NCBI RefSeq assembly: GCF_023016525.1
Contig: NZ_JALKCG010000002.1
Coordinates: forward strand, 500,001-564,000
Direction of reading: 5' to 3'
DNA length: 64,000 nt
Origin: Ancylobacter koreensis
Lineage (GTDB): Bacteria; Pseudomonadota; Alphaproteobacteria; Rhizobiales; Xanthobacteraceae
Position numbers and translations under genes: made by a program. Below the pieces are notes generated by a model. The model was not told the DNA's origin. It saw nothing but the letters and a program-made list of their open reading frames with translations, and ran no database searches. This document shows, one piece after another, positions 27,297-34,325 of this stretch. The number at the start of each line of letters is the position of its first letter. Position 1 is the stretch's first letter.

Positions 27297-27776
27297 ATGT
27301 TCGGCATCTCCCCCCTCGGCTGGCTGCACACACTCGGCAGCCTGCCGGCCATTCCTGCCATGCTCTACATGTTCGCCCGCTACGGCCGGATCGTGCCGCG
27401 CTCCGTAGCGGGGACGATCTATCTGGTGGCGATGCTGATCGGCGCGGCCAGCGTCTTCCTCGTCACCCACCAGCCGGCCGGCTTCGTCATCGGGGCGGTG
27501 ACGCTCCTGCTCCTGCTCGTCGGCTACACGGCCGGAGGTATCGGCGCGCTCGGGCGCGCGGCGCGCTATGTCGAGACGGTGAGCCTGAGCCTCACCGCCT
27601 TCCTGCTGATGCTGCCCACCGTCACCGAGGTGCTGCGCCGTGTGCCGGACGGCCATCCCTTCGTCACCTCGCTCGACGCGCCGCTGCTGCGCGGGGCGCA
27701 GGCGGGGCTGCTCGGGGTACTGGTGGTCGGGCTGGCGGTGCAGATCGTCGTCCTGCGCCGTTCGCGCCCGGCCTAA
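27297..27776 (+). CDS. Small four-helix membrane protein, TetR-regulated
   Basis: 159 aa with four predicted membrane helices (around 10-27, 38-56, 62-82 and 138-155). I do not recognise a named family. The conserved-looking start GWLHTLGSLPAIPAMLYMFARYGRIVPRS has features of the DUF2306-like and other small integral-membrane groups but no decisive motif. AAAGGAAAATCCC precedes the ATG. Operator 2 upstream suggests the TetR protein controls it, perhaps as a response to a toxic compound. Convergent with the methyltransferase gene; the two 3' ends overlap by four bases. Confidence 0.75.
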   Translation: MFGISPLGWLHTLGSLPAIPAMLYMFARYGRIVPRSVAGTIYLVAMLIGAASVFLVTHQPAGFVIGAVTLLLLLVGYTAGGIGALGRAARYVETVSLSLTAFLLMLPTVTEVLRRVPDGHPFVTSLDAPLLRGAQAGLLGVLVVGLAVQIVVLRRSRPA

Positions 27777-28660
27777 CCGCCGCCGGGCAACTTGCCTTCG
27801 GGCACCTTCAGGGCATCCGCCAGCCGGGCCTTGGCGGAACCGGGGCGCAGCGGCTTCTGCTGGCTCTCATGCGGCGCCCAGCCGGAAACCCAGGCGATCT
27901 CGAAGGTCGCGCGCAGCCGTCCGTCGGCATCGGCGAAACGCTCGGCATAGACCTCGAACAGCCGCGCCAGCGTCTTGCGCAGCAGGGGGGTGCGGCGGCG
28001 ATGGGTCAGCGGATTGGCCGCGCCCATGCGGCGCAGGTCGTGCAGCAGGGCGAGCGGATCGCCATAGCGCACCACCACGCGGTCCACGTCGGTCACCGGC
28101 AGGGCGAGTCCGGCGCGCTGGAGCAGGCCGCCGAGGTCGCGCAGGTCGGCGAAGGGCGCCACGCGCGGGGAGATGCCGCCCAGCGTGTCGCTCTCGGCGA
28201 TGGCGAAGGCCTCGCGCAGCTCGGCCAGCGTGCCCGAGCCGAAGAAGGCCGCGAGCAGCAGCCCGTCTGGCCGCAGCGCGCGGCGGATCTGCGCCAGAGC
28301 GCCGGGGAGGTCGTTTACCGTCTGCAGCGCCAGCGCCGAGACCACGAGATCGAGCGATTCCGGCGCGAAGGGCAGCACCTCGGGGTCCGCGACGGCATCG
28401 ACGTCGGCGCGCTCGGCCGGGCCAAAGGCGAACAGCCGGCCGATCATGTCGGAGCCGGCGAGTGCGTCGCGCAAAGCGGGCGTCGGGGTGCCGAGATCGG
28501 CGGCGATCGCGAAGCGGCGCTTCACCGCGGCGAGCCGGTCGGCGAGGTCCTCGGCCACCCGGTCGAGCAGAAAGGTCTCCGATCCCAGCGCCAGCGCGCG
28601 GCGGCGCCGGGCGGCCAGCGCGCGGGCGTCGAAGACGTCGAGCGGATTGAAACCAGACAT
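27773..28660 (-). CDS. SAM-dependent methyltransferase, BioC/NDUFAF5-like
   Basis: 295 aa class I methyltransferase. AADLGTPTPALRDAL corresponds to a SAM-binding loop I that is degenerate compared with the usual GxGxG; LDLVVSALALQTVNDLPGALAQIRRALRPDGLLLAAFFG is the characteristic post-I to motif IV/V stretch. A BioC-type fold next to comF and grxC is a standard alphaproteobacterial arrangement, and related proteins include mitochondrial NDUFAF5, which hydroxylates a complex I subunit. A role in biotin synthesis is not supported by context. Divergent from comF. Confidence 0.85.
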   Translation of the reverse strand: MSGFNPLDVFDARALAARRRRALALGSETFLLDRVAEDLADRLAAVKRRFAIAADLGTPTPALRDALAGSDMIGRLFAFGPAERADVDAVADPEVLPFAPESLDLVVSALALQTVNDLPGALAQIRRALRPDGLLLAAFFGSGTLAELREAFAIAESDTLGGISPRVAPFADLRDLGGLLQRAGLALPVTDVDRVVVRYGDPLALLHDLRRMGAANPLTHRRRTPLLRKTLARLFEVYAERFADADGRLRATFEIAWVSGWAPHESQQKPLRPGSAKARLADALKVPEGKLPGGG

Positions 28661-28802
28661 GGGATGCTCCTCGGGCGAGAGGCATAAGCCCGCCGCTACG
28701 CCGGGTCAAAGCCGGCAGCGCCGTGCGGGGGCGATGTTCCCGATGACATGTCGCCGGAGCGGGTGGCGCGGGCGTGGGGCCTGCGTGCTAGGCTCGGCGC
28801 CC

Positions 28803-29654
28803 ATGGATATCTCCCGGCCCTCCGATCCCGCGCTGGAAGGCGCCGCCCTGCCGCTGGCCGTGCGGGCCGGCGCCCTGGGCCGCCATGTGCTGCGCAGGCT
28901 CGCACGCGGGGCGGTCGATCTCGCCCTGCCGCCGCTCTGCATGGCCTGCCGGGCGGCGGTGGAGGAGCCGGGCTGCCTGTGCGCGCGCTGCTGGAGCCGG
29001 GTCGGCTTCATCGAACGCCCGTTCTGCGACCGGCTCGGCACGCCGCTGCCGCATGATTTCGACGCCGCCGAGGGGCCGGCGGTCTCCGCCGCCGCGCTGA
29101 CCGATCCGCCGGCCTATGGACGGGCGCGGGCGGTGGCGCTGTTCGGCGATGTGTCGCGCGACCTCATCCACGCGCTGAAATATGCCGACCGGCTCGACGT
29201 CGCCGCCCCGCTGGCGCGGATGATGGCACGGGCGGGGGCGGACATCCTCGCGGATGCCGACGCGCTGGTTCCCGTGCCGCTGCATGGGCTGCGGCTGTGG
29301 CGGCGGCGTTTCAACCAGTCGGCGGCGCTGGCGCAGGGCATCGGGCGGGCGGCCGGGGTGCCGGTGCGGTCCGGCTGGCTGGCGCGCCGGCGCGCCACCA
29401 CCCCGCAGGTCGGGCTCGACCGGCAGGACCGGGCCCGCAACGTCGCGGGCGCCTTCGCCGTGCCGGAGGCGGCACGCGGCGAACTGGCCGGCCGGCGCGT
29501 GGTGCTGGTCGACGACGTGCTGACCACCGGCGCCACCATCGACGCCTGCGCCAAGGCGCTTGCCCGCGCCGGCGCGGCGCGGGTCGACGTGCTGGTGTTC
29601 GCGCGGGTTGTTGACGGGCGGGTTGTTGACGGGGAGGCCGCGCCCATATCATAG
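28803..29654 (+). CDS. comF: ComF-family phosphoribosyltransferase-like protein
   Basis: 283 aa. The N-terminal region has a zinc-ribbon-like cysteine set (CMACRAA...CLCARCW) and the C-terminal half a PRTase fold with the PRPP-loop VVLVDDVLTTGATIDAC. VPVPLHGLRLWRRRFNQSAALA is a ComF hallmark. In competent bacteria ComF helps DNA uptake; in alphaproteobacteria its role is unclear. Start is the ATG at 28803; the frame is open further upstream, but that part opposes the methyltransferase gene. grxC follows after 39 bp. Confidence 0.93.
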   Translation: MDISRPSDPALEGAALPLAVRAGALGRHVLRRLARGAVDLALPPLCMACRAAVEEPGCLCARCWSRVGFIERPFCDRLGTPLPHDFDAAEGPAVSAAALTDPPAYGRARAVALFGDVSRDLIHALKYADRLDVAAPLARMMARAGADILADADALVPVPLHGLRLWRRRFNQSAALAQGIGRAAGVPVRSGWLARRRATTPQVGLDRQDRARNVAGAFAVPEAARGELAGRRVVLVDDVLTTGATIDACAKALARAGAARVDVLVFARVVDGRVVDGEAAPIS

Positions 29655-29693
29655 CCATCACCGCCGCGAAGCAGCGCGCAGAGGTCGCAAGCG

Positions 29694-29951
29694 ATGTCGC
29701 AGATCGAGATCTACACCACCTATTCCTGCCCCTATTGCCACGCCGCCAAGAACCTGCTGGCACGCAAGGAGGTGGAATTCACCGAGATCAACGTCACCGG
29801 CGATCCCGTCGCCCGCTCGGCCATGTCGAGCCGGGCCAACGGGCGCACGAGCGTGCCGCAGATCTTCATCGACGGCCGGCATATCGGCGGCTGCGACGAC
29901 CTCTACGCGCTGGAGGAAGCCGGCGAACTCGACGCGCTTCTGGCGAGCTGA
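29694..29951 (+). CDS. grxC: Glutaredoxin 3 (dithiol)
   Basis: 85 aa. Classic CPYC active site in TTYSCPYCHAAKNLL, TSVPQIFIDGRHIGGCDDLYALE for glutathione binding. Reduces protein disulfides and mixed glutathione disulfides. Twelve bases separate it from the nitrilase gene, so both are likely in one transcript. RBS not optimal (GAGGTCGC). Confidence 0.97.
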   Translation: MSQIEIYTTYSCPYCHAAKNLLARKEVEFTEINVTGDPVARSAMSSRANGRTSVPQIFIDGRHIGGCDDLYALEEAGELDALLAS

Positions 29952-29963
29952 AAGAGCAGACGC

Positions 29964-30878
29964 ATGACCACCGTCCCCGTCGTCCCGCCGCTCGGCAGCC
30001 CCTTCCGCGCCGCGCTCGTGCAGATGCGCACTGCCAAGAGCGTCGCCGCCAATATCGAGGCGGCCTCGGCCCTCATCCGGCAGGCAGCGGCCGAGGGCGC
30101 GAGCTATGTGCAGACGCCGGAAATGACCGGCACGATGGAGGAGAACCGCGAGGCGCTGTTCAGGGTGCTGCACGCGGAGGAGGACGACCCGGCGCTGGCC
30201 GCCTTCCGCGCGCTCGCCGCCGAGCTGAAGATCCACCTGCATATCGGCTCGCTGGCGGTGAAGGCGAGCGAGCACCGCGCCGCCAACCGTTCCTACCTTC
30301 TGGCGCCGGACGGCTCCATCGCCGCGCGCTACGACAAGATCCACATGTTCGACGTCGATCTGCCCAATGGCGACGTCTACCGCGAATCCAACGCCTATCG
30401 GCCGGGCGAGCTCGCCGTGCTGGCGGAGCTGCCGCAGATAAGGCTGGGCTTCGCCATCTGCTACGACCTGCGCTTTCCCGCGCTGTTCCGCGCGCTGGCG
30501 GAGGGCGGCGCCGGCCTCATCACCGTGCCGGCGGCCTTCACCCAGTCCACCGGCGAGGCGCACTGGCACGTATTGCTGCGGGCGCGGGCGATCGAGACCG
30601 GCTCCTTCGTGCTCGCCGCCGCGCAGGGCGGCACGCATGAGAACGGCCGCAAGACCTTCGGCCACAGCCTGATCATCGACCCGTGGGGCACCGTGCTCGC
30701 CGAGGGCGGCACCGAGCCCGGCATCGTCGCCGCGGAGATCGACCCGGCCAAGGTCGCGGCGGTGCGCGCGCGCATTCCCTCGCTCGCCAACGGCCGCCGC
30801 TTCGAGCTGCTGGCGCCGGGCGCGGAATCCCGGCTGCACCTCGTCGCCTCGCGCGAGGGGGCGGGCGGCGCGACATGA
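29964..30878 (+). CDS. Carbon-nitrogen hydrolase (Nit1/Nit2-like, probable deaminated-glutathione amidase)
   Basis: 304 aa nitrilase-superfamily enzyme. Catalytic triad: Glu53 in VQTPEMTG, Lys in ARYDKIHMFDVD, Cys in GFAICYDLRFPALFR. The KIHMFDVDLP and CYDLRFP contexts match the Nit1 branch, which hydrolyses deaminated glutathione, and the location beside grxC fits glutathione metabolism. Its TGA is inside the ATGA overlap with the DUF1178 gene. Substrate is inferred from subfamily and context. Confidence 0.92.
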   Translation: MTTVPVVPPLGSPFRAALVQMRTAKSVAANIEAASALIRQAAAEGASYVQTPEMTGTMEENREALFRVLHAEEDDPALAAFRALAAELKIHLHIGSLAVKASEHRAANRSYLLAPDGSIAARYDKIHMFDVDLPNGDVYRESNAYRPGELAVLAELPQIRLGFAICYDLRFPALFRALAEGGAGLITVPAAFTQSTGEAHWHVLLRARAIETGSFVLAAAQGGTHENGRKTFGHSLIIDPWGTVLAEGGTEPGIVAAEIDPAKVAAVRARIPSLANGRRFELLAPGAESRLHLVASREGAGGAT

Positions 30879-31357
30879 TCCTCTACCGCCTGACCTGCGC
30901 CCGCGCGCACGAATTCGAGAGCTGGTTCCGCGATTCCGCCGCCTTTGACGGCCAGCGTGCGGCGGGGCTCGTGACCTGCCCCGTCTGCGGCTCACCGGAT
31001 GTCGACAAGGCGCTGATGGCGCCGGCGCTCGGGCGCGGCACCCGCAAGGGAGCGCCGGAAGCCGAGCCGGCAGCCACGCCGTCGGCGCCGGTTCCTGCTC
31101 CGTCTCCGCAGCCGGTGGCGCTGATGTCGGAGAAGGAGCAGCAGCTCCGCGCGATGCTGCGTGCGGTGCGCGCCCATGTGGAGGCGAATTCCGACTATGT
31201 GGGCGAGGACTTCGCCACGCTCGCCCGCCGCATGCACGAGGGCGAGGAGGAGGCGCGCGCCATCCATGGCGAGGCCAGCGCCGACGACGTGCGGGCGCTG
31301 ATCGAGGACGAGATCGAGATTCTTCCGCTCCCCGTCCTGCCCGACGAGCGGAACTGA
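30875..31357 (+). CDS. DUF1178 family protein
   Basis: 160 aa. N-terminal MILYRLTCARAHEFESWFRDSAAFDGQ and VTCPVCGSPDVDKALMAP give the signature of DUF1178, with a single C-x-x-C zinc-knuckle-like pair near 36-39. The middle is Pro/Ala-rich. The C-terminal part (HVEANSDYVGEDFATLARRMHEGEE) is the second conserved block. Overlaps the nitrilase stop by four bases (ATGA), so translation is coupled. Function unknown; the Nit-DUF1178 pairing is conserved in alphaproteobacteria. Confidence 0.92.
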   Translation: MILYRLTCARAHEFESWFRDSAAFDGQRAAGLVTCPVCGSPDVDKALMAPALGRGTRKGAPEAEPAATPSAPVPAPSPQPVALMSEKEQQLRAMLRAVRAHVEANSDYVGEDFATLARRMHEGEEEARAIHGEASADDVRALIEDEIEILPLPVLPDERN

Positions 31358-31361
31358 CGCG

Positions 31362-31817
31362 ATGGGCGCGCGGGCGGGATCGTCGCTTGGCCGCTCGCGC
31401 GCGACGATGCCGGCCCTCGCCCTGCTGGCTCTCTCCCTCATCAATCCCGCCGGCGCGAGCGCGCAGACCACGGGTGGACCGGCGACGAAGACCGCGCTCT
31501 ACGAGCTGGGTGGCCGCGAGCCCTACCGCACCGCCTGGAAGCACCTCACCGCCCCGGTGGTGCGCCATGAGCGCTGGCTCAAGGGCGTGCGCGGCGTGTG
31601 GTCGCCGGCGCAGAATGTGACGGCGGAGGGTGCGAGCTTCCACGTGTTCTACTTGTGCAAGCCGACCGACTGCGCGCATTACAAGATCACGGTGATCTTC
31701 GGGCCGGAGGGGCGCCACGCCTATGGCGCGCTCTACACGCCGGCGGGCACGCAGCTTCTCGGGGCGCCGGCCGAGCCGGTGCGCCGGGTGCTGCTCAAGG
31801 CGCTGCACCCCGGCTAG
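31362..31817 (+). CDS. Exported Ivy-like (inhibitor of vertebrate lysozyme) protein
   Basis: 151 aa. Signal peptide with basic start then PALALLALSLINPAGASA. The mature part contains YLCKPTDCAHYKITVIFGP; CKPxDC is the disulfide loop that inserts into the lysozyme active site in E. coli Ivy (CKPHDC there). The surrounding WKHLTAPVVRHERWL and YGALYTPAG also fit. Here His is replaced by Thr, which may alter potency or target. It follows DUF1178 by 4 bp and may be co-transcribed. The start at 31362 is used; 31407 is possible. Confidence 0.75.
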   Translation: MGARAGSSLGRSRATMPALALLALSLINPAGASAQTTGGPATKTALYELGGREPYRTAWKHLTAPVVRHERWLKGVRGVWSPAQNVTAEGASFHVFYLCKPTDCAHYKITVIFGPEGRHAYGALYTPAGTQLLGAPAEPVRRVLLKALHPG

Positions 31818-31830
31818 CGGTAGCGGCCGC

Positions 31831-32463
31831 TCAGCCGCCGGCGGCGGCGCCCGGCGCGGGGCTTGCCACAGGCGCCGGGGCCGGCGCTGCCATGACCTTC
31901 TGGATTTCCGGCAGCAGCTTTTCCGTCAGCCCGCGCTCGTCGAGCGGGCCGATGAACTTGTAGGCGATGCGCCCGTCGCGGCCGATGACGAAAGTTTCCG
32001 GCACGCCGTAGACGCCCCAGTCGATGGCGGTGCGCCCATTGGCGTCGACGCCGACGGCGGCATAGGGATTGCCGAAGCGGCCGAGGAAGCGGCGGGCGTT
32101 CTCGGCGTCGTCCTTGTAGTTGAGGCCGACGAGGCGGAAGCCCGGCATCTTCGACAGCGCGACGAGGAAGGGGTGCTCGTCCCGGCAGGGCACGCACCAG
32201 GAGGCGAAGACGTTGAGCACCGTCACCTCGCCCGTGAGGCCGGCGGAGGTGAGGCCCGGCACGGCGGCGCCGTCGCGTGCCAGCCCGTCGAGCGGCGGCA
32301 GGTCGAGCGCGGGGGCTGGCCGGCCGATCAGCGCCGAAGGCACGCGCGAGGGATCGCCCGAGAACAGCCGGCCGTAGAACAGCGCCGCCAGCGCCAGAAA
32401 CGCGATCAGCGGCAGCAGCACGAGCAGCCGGCGGCGGCCGGGGGAGGGGATGGTCTCGCTCAT
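31831..32463 (-). CDS. ccmG: Cytochrome c biogenesis thioredoxin CcmG/DsbE
   Basis: 210 aa. Membrane-anchored periplasmic thioredoxin; helix at about 12-32 (LLVLLPLIAFLALAALFYG), then a TlpA/DsbE fold with active site FASWCVPCRDEHP and the cis-Pro loop YGVPETFVI. It reduces apocytochrome c or CcmH cysteines before haem ligation. A Pro/Ala tail (~20 aa) is added. Last of the leftward ccmC-ccmD-ccmG set; its start is 10 bp from the ccmD stop. Converges with the Ivy-like gene (13 bp). Confidence 0.95.
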   Translation of the reverse strand: MSETIPSPGRRRLLVLLPLIAFLALAALFYGRLFSGDPSRVPSALIGRPAPALDLPPLDGLARDGAAVPGLTSAGLTGEVTVLNVFASWCVPCRDEHPFLVALSKMPGFRLVGLNYKDDAENARRFLGRFGNPYAAVGVDANGRTAIDWGVYGVPETFVIGRDGRIAYKFIGPLDERGLTEKLLPEIQKVMAAPAPAPVASPAPGAAAGG

Positions 32464-32473
32464 CGCGGCTTCC

Positions 32474-32644
32474 TCACGCCTCGGGGGTGCCGGCCGAACG
32501 GCGGCGCACGCCGCGCGCCTCCAGCTCGCCGAGCTGGCGGCGCACCAGGCGCCCGTCGAGCACGGTCCACAGCGCCAGTGTGCCGAGGACGAGCGCGCTC
32601 ACGCCGTAGCAGGCGAGGATGAAGCTGCCGTGCTCGCCGAGCAT
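32474..32644 (-). CDS. ccmD: Haem exporter accessory protein CcmD
   Basis: 56 aa. One helix (GSFILACYGVSALVLGTLAL) followed by a basic amphipathic segment (LDGRLVRRQLGELEARGVRRRS). CcmD binds the CcmC-holoCcmE complex and helps release holo-CcmE. Too small to stand out by length, but position between ccmC and ccmG and composition are diagnostic. It starts 10 bp after the ccmC stop. Confidence 0.9.
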   Translation of the reverse strand: MLGEHGSFILACYGVSALVLGTLALWTVLDGRLVRRQLGELEARGVRRRSAGTPEA

Positions 32645-32654
32645 TCAGGCCCCC

Positions 32655-33389
32655 TCACGCATAGGCGGCCTCGGCGGCGGCACGCGCTTCCAGCACGCGC
32701 AGGCGGCGGCGGTAAATCTCGTTGCGCATCGCCGCCATGTGCAGGGCCAGCATGAGCAGGGTGAAGCCGACGGCGCAGATCATCAGCGGCCAGAGCAGGC
32801 TGGAATGGATGGTCGGCCCGTCCATGCGGAACACCGAGGCCGGCTGGTGCAGTGTGTTCCACCAGTCGACCGAGAACTTGACGATCGGCACGTTGACGAA
32901 GCCGACGAGGCTGAGCACGGCGGCGGCGCGGCCGGCCTGGTTGGGGTCCTCGATGGCCGAGCGCAGCGCCAGCAGGCCGAGATAGAGCAGCAGCAGCACC
33001 AGCATGGAGGTGAGCCGCGCGTCCCAGACCCAGTAGGTGCCCCACATGGGCCGGCCCCACAGCGAGCCGGTGACGAGGCACAGGAAGGCGAACACCGCGC
33101 CGATAGGCGCCATCGCCTTGTGCGCGACATCGGCCAGCGGGTGGCGCCAGACGAGGATGCCGAGGGCGGAGAGCGCCATCAGCGAATAGCCGAACATGGC
33201 CAGCCACGCGAAGGGCACGTGGATGTACATGATCTTCACCGTCTCGCCCTGCTGGTAGTCGGATGGGGCGCGGAAGGCGAGGAAGAAGCCGACGGCGAGC
33301 GTCGCCAAAGCCAGTGCGGTGAGCCATGGCAGCACGCGCCCGGAAAGAGCGAGGAAGCGGGTAGGGTTGGCAAGGTCCATCAGCGCCAT
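32655..33389 (-). CDS. ccmC: Haem lyase/transfer protein CcmC
   Basis: 244 aa, six membrane helices. Contains the tryptophan-rich periplasmic signature WGRPMWGTYWVWDARLTS and the flanking His residues in IMYIHVPFAW and GPTIHSSLLWPL, which bind haem and load it on CcmE. First gene of the leftward ccmCDG set. ccmA and ccmB, which often precede it, are not adjacent: the next gene upstream is a rightward DUF930 gene. Confidence 0.96.
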   Translation of the reverse strand: MALMDLANPTRFLALSGRVLPWLTALALATLAVGFFLAFRAPSDYQQGETVKIMYIHVPFAWLAMFGYSLMALSALGILVWRHPLADVAHKAMAPIGAVFAFLCLVTGSLWGRPMWGTYWVWDARLTSMLVLLLLYLGLLALRSAIEDPNQAGRAAAVLSLVGFVNVPIVKFSVDWWNTLHQPASVFRMDGPTIHSSLLWPLMICAVGFTLLMLALHMAAMRNEIYRRRLRVLEARAAAEAAYA

Positions 33390-33511
33390 GGCGCGGTTCT
33401 AATCCGCCCGGGCGTGGCCGGCAACACGCCCGGCCTGCGTCACTTTACGGATACGGGCCACAGGATGGTCACAAGTGGACGATTGAACGGAGCGAGCTTA
33501 AAGGGAATCGC

Positions 33512-33928
33512 ATGACACTGGCATCTTCCACCGCCCTGCGCGCCGCCCTCGCCGCTCTCGGCCTTTCCGCTCTCGTCCTTCCTGCGGGTGCCGCCCATGC
33601 CCGCTCCAATGATGAGGTGATGATGAAGCTCGAACCTTCCGAGCGCATCGAGCAGCGCTGCAATTCGCGGGCGATGGGCGAGGTCGGGCGCGACAACAAG
33701 GGCATGCACCCGGACGAGCTGGTCGCCTATGCCTATCGCGATCCGGTCATAAAGGGCTGGAAGATCAAGGCCTCCGGCGCCGCCATCCGCAGCGGCAACA
33801 CCTGGTACCACATCGCCTACGAGTGCGAGACGCAGAACGAGGGGATGGACGTGAAGAGCTTCTCCTACAAGCTCGGCGCGGCGATCCCCAACGAGGAATG
33901 GGGCGCGCACTACCTCGTGGGGCAATAG
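33512..33928 (+). CDS. Exported DUF930 family protein
   Basis: 138 aa with signal peptide (ALRAALAALGLSALVLPAGAAHA). The mature region LEPSERIEQRCNSRAMGEVGR, ELVAYAYRDPVIKGWKIKASGAAIRS and WYHIAYECETQNEGMDVKSFSYKLG matches the conserved blocks of DUF930, two cysteines likely forming a disulfide. Restricted mainly to Hyphomicrobiales. Function unknown. Divergent from ccmC (122 bp). Confidence 0.82.
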   Translation: MTLASSTALRAALAALGLSALVLPAGAAHARSNDEVMMKLEPSERIEQRCNSRAMGEVGRDNKGMHPDELVAYAYRDPVIKGWKIKASGAAIRSGNTWYHIAYECETQNEGMDVKSFSYKLGAAIPNEEWGAHYLVGQ

Positions 33929-34026
33929 GGCGCCCCTGGCACGGCGACATCCCGCCGTGGCGTGCGTCGAACCATCCGTCTTCCGGACGGCTCCATGTGC
34001 AATCCCGTCATGTCCACCCAGAGCCC

Positions 34027-34128
34027 CGTCATGGCCGGGCTTGACCCGGCCATCCACGGCTTATTCGGCAAGAGCGTGGCGCGCCCGCACCCAAGTCGTG
34101 GATCCCCGGGTCAAGCCCGGGGATGACG
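34027..34128. repeat. Dispersed palindromic repeat, family A copy 1
   Basis: Arms CGTCATGGCCGGGCTTGACC...(34027-34058) and the inverted CGTGGATCCCCGGGTCAAGC...(34097-34128). Same unit at 37682 and 40396. It lies in the 397-bp gap 33929-34325, which contains this and a family B copy but no gene. Confidence 0.8.
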
Positions 34129-34179
34129 GGGTGAGGGTGGCAGGCCGGCGCGGCGGGCCATTCCGTCATCCGCTTGGTC

Positions 34180-34283
34180 CGTCATCCCGGACGGCCGGTA
34201 GGGCCGATCCGGGATCGCGTGCCGAAGACGACGCGCTCTCTGTGGACGATCCCGGCTCTCCGCTACGTTCCGGGCGCGATGAC
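34180..34283. repeat. Dispersed palindromic repeat, family B copy 2
   Basis: Left arm CGTCATCCCGGACGGCCGGT...GATCCGGGATCGCG; right arm GACGATCCCGGCTCT...GCGATGACG. Positioned 3' of pyk (convergent side). Confidence 0.8.
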
Positions 34284-34325
34284 GATGGAATTCCCACGGG
34301 ATGATCGATGCGCGGTTGCCCCTGC

